This document shows, in pieces, positions 17,416-25,165 of a stretch of DNA of 64,000 nt. Source of the DNA: JBGOTP01 sp963717075 (GTDB lineage Bacteria > Acidobacteriota > Vicinamibacteria > Vicinamibacterales > CAVVIG01). The stretch is from positions 806,001-870,000 of the forward strand of contig CAVQVI010000034.1 of the NCBI GenBank assembly GCA_963717075.1, read 5' to 3'. The position numbers and the translations under genes are program-made. A model generated the notes under the pieces. It was not told where the DNA came from. It saw nothing but the letters and a program-made list of their open reading frames with translations, and ran no database searches. Position 1 is the first letter of the stretch. Every line of letters begins with the position of its first letter.

Positions 17416-17861
17416 CAGGTGCCAACGGGAATCGACATCGGGCGTCCGCGCCGCTCGGCGATCTTGGGCAGCGTAATGCGGAGTTCGCCGCTGGCGAGCG
17501 TCGCGCGGGCGCGGCTGGTGTCGCACGGGACCGTGAGCCGAACGCTTCGCGCGAAACGGCCATAGCCGCGTTCCACAAGATGAAAACTGGAATCCCCACG
17601 CCCGCGGCGCGGCGCCTTCTCTCCGGCAATGAGCAGCGCCTGGCCTTTGACGATGAGGCGAATCGCGCTGGCCTCGACGCCAGGGAGGTCGACGGTGATG
17701 GCCATGGCCTCGTCGGTCTCGTGGACATCGAGGGGAGGCGAGCACTCTTCGGTCAATGTTCCACCGAAGGCCGTGCCAAGCTCTTGGAAGATCTGCCGGA
17801 CCTCGTCGGCGAACTCCCCAGCTTCCGAGGGAAGGACTACAGCATGGATACGGGACCGCAT
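17415..17861 (-). CDS. Hsp20/alpha-crystallin family small heat shock protein
   Basis: ATP-independent holdase chaperone. The 148-residue protein has an N-terminal arm FADEVRQIFQELGTAFG, then the crystallin domain from SPPLDVHETDEAMAITVDLPGV to LASGELRITLPKI, including the usual A-x-x-x-G-x-L block. The ATG at 17861 gives a family-sized protein; an ATG at 17960 in the same frame would add 33 residues with no family match. The stop overlaps the YmdB start by one base, so this gene may lead the ymdB-xseA-xseB-ispA unit. It is divergent from dnaK. Confidence 0.9.
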   Translation of the reverse strand: MRSRIHAVVLPSEAGEFADEVRQIFQELGTAFGGTLTEECSPPLDVHETDEAMAITVDLPGVEASAIRLIVKGQALLIAGEKAPRRGRGDSSFHLVERGYGRFARSVRLTVPCDTSRARATLASGELRITLPKIAERRGRPMSIPVGT

Positions 17862-17956
17862 GAGCGATGATTGCACACCCACTCGAGAGCCGTCATCTGC
17901 CCTAACTGACGGGATAGAGCGAAGATAAGAGACCACATGAAATGAGTGTGTACGAC

Positions 17957-17998
17957 GCATATTATATGCTTGTATTTAGATAATATTTTTCCTATACT
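17957..17998 (+). promoter_or_regulatory. dnaK promoter with adjacent 13-bp palindrome
   Basis: TTGTAT (17970-17975), a 17-bp spacer and TATACT (17993-17998) form a good housekeeping-sigma promoter 90 nt before dnaK, in a marked AT-rich island. The palindrome GCATAT-T-ATATGC (17957-17969) abuts the -35 and contains a TATAAT on the other strand that could serve the divergent hsp20. No CIRCE inverted repeat is present. Regulation by the palindrome is inference. Confidence 0.6.
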
Positions 17999-18087
17999 TG
18001 TCTCCGTTGGGTAACGACCGGCGGTCCTGAGCTTCAAGCCGGGGCTGCGAGCGGCAAAGGAGAGGGGAAGAAGGAGGCAATTACGGC

Positions 18088-19977
18088 ATGGCAAGCAAGG
18101 TGATTGGCATTGATCTCGGCACGACCAACTCGGTTGTCGCCGTCATGGAAGGGGGGCAACCCATCGTCATCGTCAATCAGGAAGGCTCCCGCACGACGCC
18201 TTCAGTCGTGGCCATCGCGAAAGATGGGGAGCGCCTGGTCGGACAAGTGGCGAAGCGTCAGGCGGTCACGAACTCGGACAACACGATTTTCTCCATCAAG
18301 CGATTCATGGGACGCAAGCACGAGGAAGTGCCGGGCGAGGCCTCCCGGGTGCCTTACAAGGTCGTATGGGCTCAGAACGGGGACGCCCGGGTAGAGGCGC
18401 GCGGCAAGACGTATTCGCCGCCAGAGATTTCGGCGATGGTGCTGCAGAAATTGAAGCAGTCTGCTGAGAGCCATCTCGGTGAGCCCGTGACCGATGCGGT
18501 CATCACGGTTCCCGCGTATTTCAACGATGCGCAGCGGCAGGCGACCAAGGATGCGGGAAAGATTGCGGGTTTGAACGTGCTCCGCATCATCAACGAACCG
18601 ACGGCCGCCGCGCTTGCCTACGGTCTGGACAAGAAGAAAGACGAAACCATCGCTGTGTATGACTTCGGCGGCGGCACCTTTGACATCTCCGTCCTCGAGG
18701 TGGGTGGCGGCGTTGTGGAAGTGAAGGCCACGAACGGCGACACGCATCTTGGTGGCGATGATCTGGACGGCCGCATCATTGAATGGCTCGCCAGTGAGTT
18801 CAAGAAGGCGGAGGGCATTGACCTGACGAAGGATCGGATGGCGCTGCAGCGTCTCAGGGAGGGAGCCGAGAAGGCCAAAATCGAACTCTCGACCGCCCTG
18901 GAGACGGAGATCAATCTGCCGTTCGTGACCGCGGATCAGACCGGGCCGAAGCACCTGCAGATGAAGCTGACGCGCGCCCGACTTGAACAGCTCGTGGACG
19001 ACCTGCTGCAGCGAACGATGGCGCCGGTGAAGCAGGCGCTGGCCGACGCGGGCATCGATCCCAGGAAGATTGACGAGGTCGTGCTGGTCGGTGGTTCCAC
19101 GCGCATGCCGAAGGTCCAACAGCTGGTGCGCGACTATTTCGGCAAGGAACCTCACAAGGGTGTCAATCCGGACGAAGTCGTGGCCATCGGGGCCGCAGTC
19201 CAGGGCGGCGTCTTGGCAGGAGAAGTAAAGGATGTCCTGCTGCTCGACGTGACGCCGCTGTCGCTTGGCATCGAAACGCTTGGCGGGGTCATGACCACGC
19301 TTATCCCCAGGAATACGACGATTCCGACGCACAAGAGCGAAGCCTTCTCGACGGCAACCGACAACCAGACCAGCGTTGAAGTGCATGTGCTTCAAGGGGA
19401 GCGTCAGTTCGCCCGAGACAACCGCACGCTTGGTCGCTTTCATCTCGTTGGTTTACCGCCAGCACCCCGCGGCGTGCCGCAGGTCGAGGTGTCGTTCGAC
19501 ATCGATGCCAACGGCATCGCGAGCGTCTCGGCGAAGGATATGGCCACAGGCAAGGAGCAGACGATCACCATCAGCGGCTCGAGCGGGCTCTCGAAGGAGG
19601 AAGTCGACCGCATGGTGAAGGATGCCGCAGGCCATGCCGCGGAAGACCAGGCGCGTCGCGATCTGATCGACGCAAGGAATCAGGCCGATGCGCTGGCGTA
19701 CCAGGTGGAGAAGACCGTCAACGAGAACCGCGAGAAGGTGCCCGTCGGCGAGCTGTCGCGGATCGAGGCGGCCGTTGCGGACCTTCGCCGCGCGATCGAG
19801 GGCGACGATGTGGCCGCCATCAAGAAAGCGGCCGCGGAGTTGGAGCGGCTTTCCCATCACGTGGCCGAGGCGCTTTACAAGGGCACACAGGGTTCACGGA
19901 GTTCACAGGATTCGCACGCCACGAACGTCAAGGACGCGGAAGTGGTTGACGCGGAATATGCGGAGACGGCTCAGTAG
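18088..19977 (+). CDS. dnaK: Molecular chaperone DnaK (Hsp70)
   Basis: ATP-driven chaperone of 629 residues. The nucleotide-binding domain has GIDLGTTNSVVAV, VITVPAYFNDAQRQATKDAG, NEPTAAALAYGLDKK and VYDFGGGTFDIS. A hydrophobic linker (KDVLLLDVTPLSLGIETLGG) leads to the peptide-binding beta domain and helical lid; the C-terminus DAEVVDAEYAETAQ resembles the acidic tail of bacterial DnaK. AAGGAGG precedes the ATG. grpE and dnaJ are not nearby, unlike many bacterial dnaK loci; instead a small heat shock gene follows. Confidence 0.98.
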   Translation: MASKVIGIDLGTTNSVVAVMEGGQPIVIVNQEGSRTTPSVVAIAKDGERLVGQVAKRQAVTNSDNTIFSIKRFMGRKHEEVPGEASRVPYKVVWAQNGDARVEARGKTYSPPEISAMVLQKLKQSAESHLGEPVTDAVITVPAYFNDAQRQATKDAGKIAGLNVLRIINEPTAAALAYGLDKKKDETIAVYDFGGGTFDISVLEVGGGVVEVKATNGDTHLGGDDLDGRIIEWLASEFKKAEGIDLTKDRMALQRLREGAEKAKIELSTALETEINLPFVTADQTGPKHLQMKLTRARLEQLVDDLLQRTMAPVKQALADAGIDPRKIDEVVLVGGSTRMPKVQQLVRDYFGKEPHKGVNPDEVVAIGAAVQGGVLAGEVKDVLLLDVTPLSLGIETLGGVMTTLIPRNTTIPTHKSEAFSTATDNQTSVEVHVLQGERQFARDNRTLGRFHLVGLPPAPRGVPQVEVSFDIDANGIASVSAKDMATGKEQTITISGSSGLSKEEVDRMVKDAAGHAAEDQARRDLIDARNQADALAYQVEKTVNENREKVPVGELSRIEAAVADLRRAIEGDDVAAIKKAAAELERLSHHVAEALYKGTQGSRSSQDSHATNVKDAEVVDAEYAETAQ

Positions 19978-20065
19978 TCAGGGCAGGCAGGGCGGCAGGC
20001 GACGGAGGAGCGAGTCTCTCCCGCCAACGTGAGGCCGCACTATCAGAAGAATAAAGGAGAGAACA

Positions 20066-20536
20066 ATGGCTATCATTCGTTGGAGTGACCCGTTTCGTGA
20101 TCTTGCGCATCTGCAGGACCGGATCAATCGTGTCTTCGTCGACGCGTATGGTCGGCCCGGAACTCGAGAAGCCGGTGACGAGGGCGTCATGACGCACGGG
20201 ACCTGGGTGCCTCCCGTAGACATCTATCAGAACGGCGATCACGAGGTTGTCTTGAAGGCTGAGCTGCCGGACATGACGCGGGAGGACATCGAGATCACCG
20301 TGGACAACGGGACGCTGACAGTCAAGGGGGAGAAGAAGTTCTCTGGCGACGTGCGGGAGGAGCAGTTTCACCGCATCGAGCGCGTCTACGGAACGTTCAG
20401 CCGCTCGTTCTCGCTTCCGCAAACCGTGGATGCCTCAAAGGTGGGTGCGGAATACCGGAACGGCGTCTTGACTGTGAGGCTCCCGTTGCGCGAGGACGCC
20501 AAGCCTCGCCAGATCAAGGTCGAAGTGGCGGCGTAA
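20066..20536 (+). CDS. Hsp20/alpha-crystallin family small heat shock protein
   Basis: Second small heat shock protein, 156 residues. MAIIRWSDPFRDLAHLQDRINRVF is the classical Hsp20 N-terminal arm. The crystallin domain spans WVPPVDIYQNGDHEVVLKAELPDM to EYRNGVLTVRLPLRED, with the C-terminal PRQIKV tail (I-x-V). AGGAGA lies 5 nt before the ATG. It is 88 nt after dnaK and probably co-transcribed. It is closer to the class common in aerobic soil bacteria than the divergent copy at 17415. Confidence 0.96.
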   Translation: MAIIRWSDPFRDLAHLQDRINRVFVDAYGRPGTREAGDEGVMTHGTWVPPVDIYQNGDHEVVLKAELPDMTREDIEITVDNGTLTVKGEKKFSGDVREEQFHRIERVYGTFSRSFSLPQTVDASKVGAEYRNGVLTVRLPLREDAKPRQIKVEVAA

Positions 20537-20668
20537 GGTCAGCAGGGCTGGCAAGGTGGGCAGGGCAGGCACGCCAGGCAGGAATGCGGGGAAGTGTTCC
20601 GCGCAGCCCTACCGGCCTCGCCCGGCTTGCTGGCCCTTTCTAGAGTGACAATCGGCGTGCTACTGTTG

Positions 20669-20956
20669 ATGTCCGATATGACAGACATTCCCGATATGAC
20701 AGAGACCACCGACCTCGCTGGTACGATCGGCTTGGTGCCGACCGCGCCGGCGCCGCCAATTCACAGCCGCTTTCTCTTCGTCGATGTCGCGGCGCTGCGC
20801 GCCAAGCAGTTGCGACGCGGCGCTCGCGTGAGATTCGACGTCGAGCCGCCGATGCCGCACAAGCTCGAGCGCGTGGCCATGGAAGAGGTTCGGCGTGGTC
20901 TGGTGCACTATGATGTTCCCGCGCCATCCCCGAACGGGATGGAGGGGCAGGCATGA
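20669..20956 (+). CDS. rpoZ: Probable RNA polymerase omega subunit
   Basis: A 95-residue protein whose core HSRFLFVDVAALRAKQLRRGAR...HKLERVAMEEVRRGLVHY matches the omega-subunit pattern (RF-x-LV-x-x-AA-x-RA-x-QL-x-x-GA, then a conserved A-x-EE-x-x-x-G motif). Omega stabilises the beta-prime subunit of RNA polymerase. The N-terminus (MSDMTDIPDMTETTD) is variable; the frame opens earlier at 20594 but lacks support. Its TGA overlaps the next ATG by 4 nt. The usual neighbours gmk and coaBC are absent, so the call rests on the motif alone. Confidence 0.62.
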   Translation: MSDMTDIPDMTETTDLAGTIGLVPTAPAPPIHSRFLFVDVAALRAKQLRRGARVRFDVEPPMPHKLERVAMEEVRRGLVHYDVPAPSPNGMEGQA

Positions 20957-21198
20957 CCGCTGCGGACATTCAGAATCTGGTTGTGGGGGTCCTCACGGGC
21001 ATTGTTTCGAGCAGCCTGTTCATTCTCGCGCTCTTCATTGGTTTCTGCGTCCTCGTCGGCTTCACGAAAACCAAGAAGACCGCGGGCGGCAAGGGCCCGG
21101 TGATCAAGAGCCTGGATGAGGTGATCAGCCATCGGACGATGGCCTATCTGCCGCCAAACGCCCCGCGCGGGCACGCCGATCCGCTGAAGGTCTGGTAG
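20953..21198 (+). CDS. Small single-span membrane protein
   Basis: An 81-residue protein with one long hydrophobic segment (LVVGVLTGIVSSSLFILALFIGFCVLVGF) near the N-terminus and a basic cytoplasmic-type tail (TKTKKTAGGKGPVIKSL). The ATGA overlap with the omega-like gene implies co-translation. It converges with the ATP-grasp gene 11 nt downstream. No family recognised. Confidence 0.6.
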   Translation: MTAADIQNLVVGVLTGIVSSSLFILALFIGFCVLVGFTKTKKTAGGKGPVIKSLDEVISHRTMAYLPPNAPRGHADPLKVW

Positions 21199-21208
21199 GG
21201 CGCAAGCG

Positions 21209-22240
21209 CTACGCGACGCTTTCGGGCTGCCAGCGGAGCCCGAGATTGAGGATGCGCTGCATCAGCGACTCGTAGGTGATACCCGTTTTCTCAGCTGACG
21301 CCGCAAAGTCCTCCCCCCTCGCAATCTGCGGGTTCGGGTTCGCTTCGAGCACCCAGACCGTGCCCCTCTCATCCAGCCGCAAGTCGATGCGTGCGTAGGC
21401 GCTCAACTCGAGCGCGCGATACGCGCGTTTGCAGATGTGTTGAATCCTCTCGGTGACCGCGTCGGGCAGATCTTTCGCCGGCCCGCTTTCGATGCCGTAT
21501 TTCTTCTGATATTTCACGCTCCATTTCACGCGATCCGTGGCGATGCGCTTGGCTTCCGGCGGCATGTTCGTGAAAAAGAGTTCCCACACGGGGAGCGCCT
21601 GAAGCGTCTGGTTCCCCAGAATGCCGACATAGAGTTCCCGTCCCTCGATATAGCGCTCGGCAATCGCGGTGGTGCCGATGCTCTCGTGAATGAACGCGAC
21701 TCGCTCCTTCAGTTTTTCGTCACTCTCGACGACCGAGGCCTGCGAGATCCCGATGGAGGCTTCCTGCGTCAGCGACTTGACGATCAGCGGAAATGCCAGG
21801 CGTTTGAGCCGTCGTATCGGGCGGCCGATCCGGAACACCTCGAAGTCGGGCACCTGAATCCGGTGGTACGCGAGAAGCTTCTTCGACAGCGACTTGTCGC
21901 GCGCGAGCAGCAGCCCTCGCGGATTGCAGCCCGTGTAGGGGAGCTTCAGCAGTTCGAGGTGGCTGACGACGTTCTGGTCGAAGATTGTGATGTCATCGAA
22001 TCCCTCGAGCAGGTTGAAGGCGATGTGCGGTTTCCATTCCATTGCGGCGCGACGGAGTTCACCGAGGTCGTCGTGGACGCCGAGGGCGTGCACCTCGTGT
22101 CCCATCGCGCGCAGTGTGGAGATGACGTTGTACTCCGTGCGCCAGGGCGCCGAGACAAGGTCCGTGCCCTCGGCAATCTGGTCGGGCGGTATGAGATGGC
22201 GGTGGACCAGCGCCAGGACCCGCAGTTTGTTCACACTCAT
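21209..22240 (-). CDS. ATP-grasp ligase (D-Ala-D-Ala ligase-like)
   Basis: A 343-residue ATP-grasp enzyme. A Rossmann-like N-domain (LRVLALVHRHLIPP...HVLEVHALGVHDDL region, 7-90) includes FNLLEGFDDITIFDQNVVSHLELLKLPYTGCNP, very like the pre-ATP region of D-Ala-D-Ala ligases. The ATP-binding part has LLARDKSLSKKLL, FPLIVKSLTQEASIGISQ and ERYIEGRELYVGIL, and the Mg site is VLEANPNPQIARGEDFA. The sequence is not a standard Ddl, so a different carboxylate-amine ligation is plausible. Its ATG overlaps the upstream metallopeptidase stop by 4 nt, the last link of a coupled gatC-gatA-peptidase-ligase series. Confidence 0.82.
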   Translation of the reverse strand: MSVNKLRVLALVHRHLIPPDQIAEGTDLVSAPWRTEYNVISTLRAMGHEVHALGVHDDLGELRRAAMEWKPHIAFNLLEGFDDITIFDQNVVSHLELLKLPYTGCNPRGLLLARDKSLSKKLLAYHRIQVPDFEVFRIGRPIRRLKRLAFPLIVKSLTQEASIGISQASVVESDEKLKERVAFIHESIGTTAIAERYIEGRELYVGILGNQTLQALPVWELFFTNMPPEAKRIATDRVKWSVKYQKKYGIESGPAKDLPDAVTERIQHICKRAYRALELSAYARIDLRLDERGTVWVLEANPNPQIARGEDFAASAEKTGITYESLMQRILNLGLRWQPESVA

Positions 22241-23266
22241 AAGGCGACGCGATGCCTTCCGCTGTGCAGGTAGTTCATCGTCTGTACGGTGAGAAACACC
22301 ATGAAGTCGATTTTGGTGGTGTCCTCCGAATCCATCAGGTGGAGGTTCAGTTCCTTGCAGCGCTCGATGATCTTTTCGATGAGCTGGTCGATTGTGTACT
22401 GGTAGCTGTCCGTGAAGCTGGCCACGGTGCTACGCACTTCCTTCCGCACGCGACTGACGAAGCGGGCGGCAGATGGTCGCCTGGCGTACTCCGTCGCATC
22501 GGAAAACAGGTTGCGCAGGTCGCTTTCGTAGAAGTCGGGGTGGTCGAGACCGTAGTGCTCGCGTTTCCTGCGGTAGTGCTCACCGAGGGTCTTTTTGAGG
22601 CGGGGCAGCGGGTCAACCTGCCGCCTCGACACGACGGCGGGCCGCGTGTGCGCGAGCTCACGCATGAGGCGATCGAGGTACTCGAGCTTGCGCTGTGCCG
22701 GCCAGCCCGTGTAGCGGGTGGCCCACATCGACATCGGGTCGAGCCACACGGCGAAGGTTTCGGCGAAGTCTTCGTCGGGATGGCTCTGGGCGTACCAATG
22801 GTCCAGATGCTGAACGAAGCTCTTGCTGTACGGCTTGGGCGTGTAGTACTCGGGATATTCGATTGACGGATCTCCGAAGAGGCGTCGCCGTGTCGGTCGC
22901 CGCCGCAACCGGTAGGCGTTGTCGATGGCGTGGCCGGCCTCGTGACGCAGGATCTTCAGACACGATTCCGGATCGCCGCCCTCGACTTCGAGCATCTGTG
23001 CGAGTTCGAGTTTCTCCAGCCGCGGCGTGGGCGAGATAGTAGGGGATCGCCACGCCGGGCACACCGTCCGGGGTGAACCATTCGTCCGACAGCCAGTAGT
23101 GGGGCCGCGCGAGACCACGCGCGTCAAGTTCGGCGTTCACCTGCGCCAGGCGCGCTTCGATGCCGGTCCCCTCAATCGTCACGCCAAGATCGCACATGCG
23201 CAGCTCGAGCAACTGCTCATCGGTCCATGCGGCCCAGGCGGGTTCGGGCGGCGGCTGGCTGATCAT
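22237..23266 (-). CDS. Putative zinc-binding metallopeptidase (frameshifted)
   Basis: Two frames join into one 342-residue protein if one surplus G near 23027 is removed (VAIPYYLAH then PRLEKLELAQML). The active-site helix is CLKILRHEAGHAIDNAYRL with an HEAGH zinc motif; a downstream DEDFAETFAVWLDP supplies a candidate third ligand. This resembles the 'putative zinc-binding metallo-peptidase' family (Peptidase_Mx, PF15887), from memory. No signal peptide, so cytoplasmic. The ATG at 23266 overlaps the gatA stop by 4 nt and its stop overlaps the ATP-grasp start by 4 nt. Substrate unknown; pairing with a ligase suggests tag addition and removal. Confidence 0.75.
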
Positions 23267-24726
23267 GGCAGCGGAGGTTCCTGCATCGACCACTCGCTGT
23301 CTCGCTCGTACGCATCAGCGATGCGCAGGATGGTCTCCTCGTCGAACATGCGCCCGGTGAGCTGAAGGCCAATGGGTAGCCGGTCGTTGGTGAACCCGCA
23401 GGGCACGCTGATGGCCGGCAACCCCGCCAGATTCGCGCTGACCGTGAACACGTCGGCCAGATACATCTGGAGCGGGTCGGCGATCCGCTCGCCGATCCTG
23501 AAGGCCGGTGTGGGACTGGTAGGCATGGCGACGACATCCACGTGTTGAAACGCGTTGTCGTAATCGCGCCGAATCAAGGTACGAACCTGCTGCGCCTTTC
23601 GGTAGTAGGCATCGTAGTAGCCGGCGCTCAGGACGTAGGTGCCGAGCATGATGCGCAGCTTGACCTCGGGGCCGAACCCTTCTGCGCGAGTGCGGGAGTA
23701 CATCGTTCGCAGGTCGTCGACGCCGCCAGCGGCACGGTAGCCATACTTCACGCCGTCGTAGCGCGCGAGATTGGAACTGCACTCGGCGGTCGCGACGAGA
23801 TAGTAGACGGGAATGGCGGCGGCGGCGTGGGGCAGGTCCACATCCACGATCGTGGCGCCTCTGGCGTGGAGCGCGTCGATCGCTGTCGCAAAGGCGGCGG
23901 ACACTTCAGTGTCGATGCCGGTGCCATCGAGCAGGGCGTGCGGAACGCCGATGCGTGTCCGGCGAATGTCGCCGGACAGGCTTGCCGTGTAGTCGGGCAC
24001 CGGCACCGGCGCACACGTGGCATCGGCGGCGTCGGCACCGGCGAGCACCCCCAGCGCGACAGCCGCATCGGCGACCGTCCGCGCAAACGGGCCAACCTGG
24101 TCGAGCGACGACGCATAGGCCAGCAAGCCGTAGCGCGACACGCGGCCGTAGGTGGGCTTGAGGCCAACCACGCCGCAAAGAGACGCGGGCTGACGGATTG
24201 AACCGCCGGTATCGGATCCAAGCGCCATCGGGACCATGCCGGCGGCCACGGCAACCGCGGAGCCACCGCTCGATCCACCAGGAATGCGATCCGACGCCCA
24301 GGGATTGCGCGTCGGGCCGAACGCCGAGTTCTCAGTCGAGGATCCCATCGCGAACTCGTCGCAGTTGGTCTTCCCGATGATGATGGCGCCGGCGGCTTCG
24401 AGGCGCGCAACTGCTGTCGCGTCGTACGGCGGGACAAAAGACGAGAGGATGTTCGACGCGGCCGTGGTCCGGACGCCCCGCGTGCACAAGGTGTCCTTGA
24501 CGGCGACCGGGACGCCGGTGAGGGGCTGATCCTTCCACCGCGCACGATCGGCGTCGATCGCACGGGCCCGATCGAGTGCGCGATCAGCCGCGACCGTAAT
24601 GAAGGCGTGCACAGACGGCTCGTGCCGCGCTATGTGGGCGAGCGCGTCCTGACAGACCTCGGTGGCTGATCTATCGCCGCGGCGAATCGTGTCGCGCACG
24701 TCTCGCAGGGGGCCGGCACGGCTCAT
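23263..24726 (-). CDS. gatA: Asp-tRNA(Asn)/Glu-tRNA(Gln) amidotransferase subunit A
   Basis: Amidase subunit releasing ammonia from glutamine for transamidation of mischarged Asp/Glu-tRNA. The 487-residue product starts at the ATG 24726 (MSRAGPLRDVRDTIRRGDRS). The Ser-cisSer-Lys triad is visible: Lys in GVPVAVKDT, Ser in the GGSSGGSA loop, and Ser in GSDTGGSIRQPA. The C-terminal region LAGLPAISVPCGF is typical. gatC overlaps upstream by 4 nt. gatB is not in the window. The frame continues upstream to 24828 inside gatC and was rejected. Confidence 0.96.
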   Translation of the reverse strand: MSRAGPLRDVRDTIRRGDRSATEVCQDALAHIARHEPSVHAFITVAADRALDRARAIDADRARWKDQPLTGVPVAVKDTLCTRGVRTTAASNILSSFVPPYDATAVARLEAAGAIIIGKTNCDEFAMGSSTENSAFGPTRNPWASDRIPGGSSGGSAVAVAAGMVPMALGSDTGGSIRQPASLCGVVGLKPTYGRVSRYGLLAYASSLDQVGPFARTVADAAVALGVLAGADAADATCAPVPVPDYTASLSGDIRRTRIGVPHALLDGTGIDTEVSAAFATAIDALHARGATIVDVDLPHAAAAIPVYYLVATAECSSNLARYDGVKYGYRAAGGVDDLRTMYSRTRAEGFGPEVKLRIMLGTYVLSAGYYDAYYRKAQQVRTLIRRDYDNAFQHVDVVAMPTSPTPAFRIGERIADPLQMYLADVFTVSANLAGLPAISVPCGFTNDRLPIGLQLTGRMFDEETILRIADAYERDSEWSMQEPPLP

Positions 24727-25022
24727 CCAATCACTCGTGGCACGCGGAACAAGCCCGCCTCGATTGCCGCGTCGGGCGCGTTGGCGAGCACGTCCCGCGG
24801 ATCGAGCGACGCGGTCACCTGATCGCATCGGTCGGCTTGGTGCTGCAGCGCAACGCTGGCGGTCGGCGGCACCCCCGTGGTGTCGATTTGCTGCACCTGT
24901 CTGGCGTGGTCGAGGATGTTGCCAAGGTGGCGCGTGAGGCGCTCCACTTCCAACTCGGTTAACTCGAGTCGCGCGAGTGCGGCGATGGCTTCAATCTGGG
25001 GTCGCGTGAATCCGGCGGACAT
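24723..25022 (-). CDS. gatC: Asp-tRNA(Asn)/Glu-tRNA(Gln) amidotransferase subunit C
   Basis: Small belt subunit that stabilises GatA and GatB. From the ATG at 25022 it has 99 residues: FTRPQIEAIAALARLELTELEVERLTRHLGNILDHARQVQQIDTTGVPPT is the family core, ending with APDAAIEAGLFRVPRVIG. An in-frame ATG at 25037 would add five residues. Overlap ATGA with gatA. A CTGTCAGC-type repeat lies just upstream. Confidence 0.94.
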   Translation of the reverse strand: MSAGFTRPQIEAIAALARLELTELEVERLTRHLGNILDHARQVQQIDTTGVPPTASVALQHQADRCDQVTASLDPRDVLANAPDAAIEAGLFRVPRVIG

Positions 25023-25165
25023 GACAAATGCTAACATGGCATCTCTAGCTGTCAGCGGTCATCACCCAGCCGTGCGTACCGACGGTCGTTCAGACCAATG
25101 GCACTGATTGCAGAGTGCCGAGCGCTGAGAGCCGACGGCCACGCCAACAGGCACACACCGCAGAA

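Noticed and set aside
17862..18087. CIRCE operator for dnaK
   Set aside because: No TTAGCACTC-N9-GAGTGCTAA-like repeat found; the palindrome present is different.
18202..19443. 413-residue minus-strand frame over dnaK
   Set aside because: Antisense shadow of dnaK; frequent in GC-rich dnaK genes.
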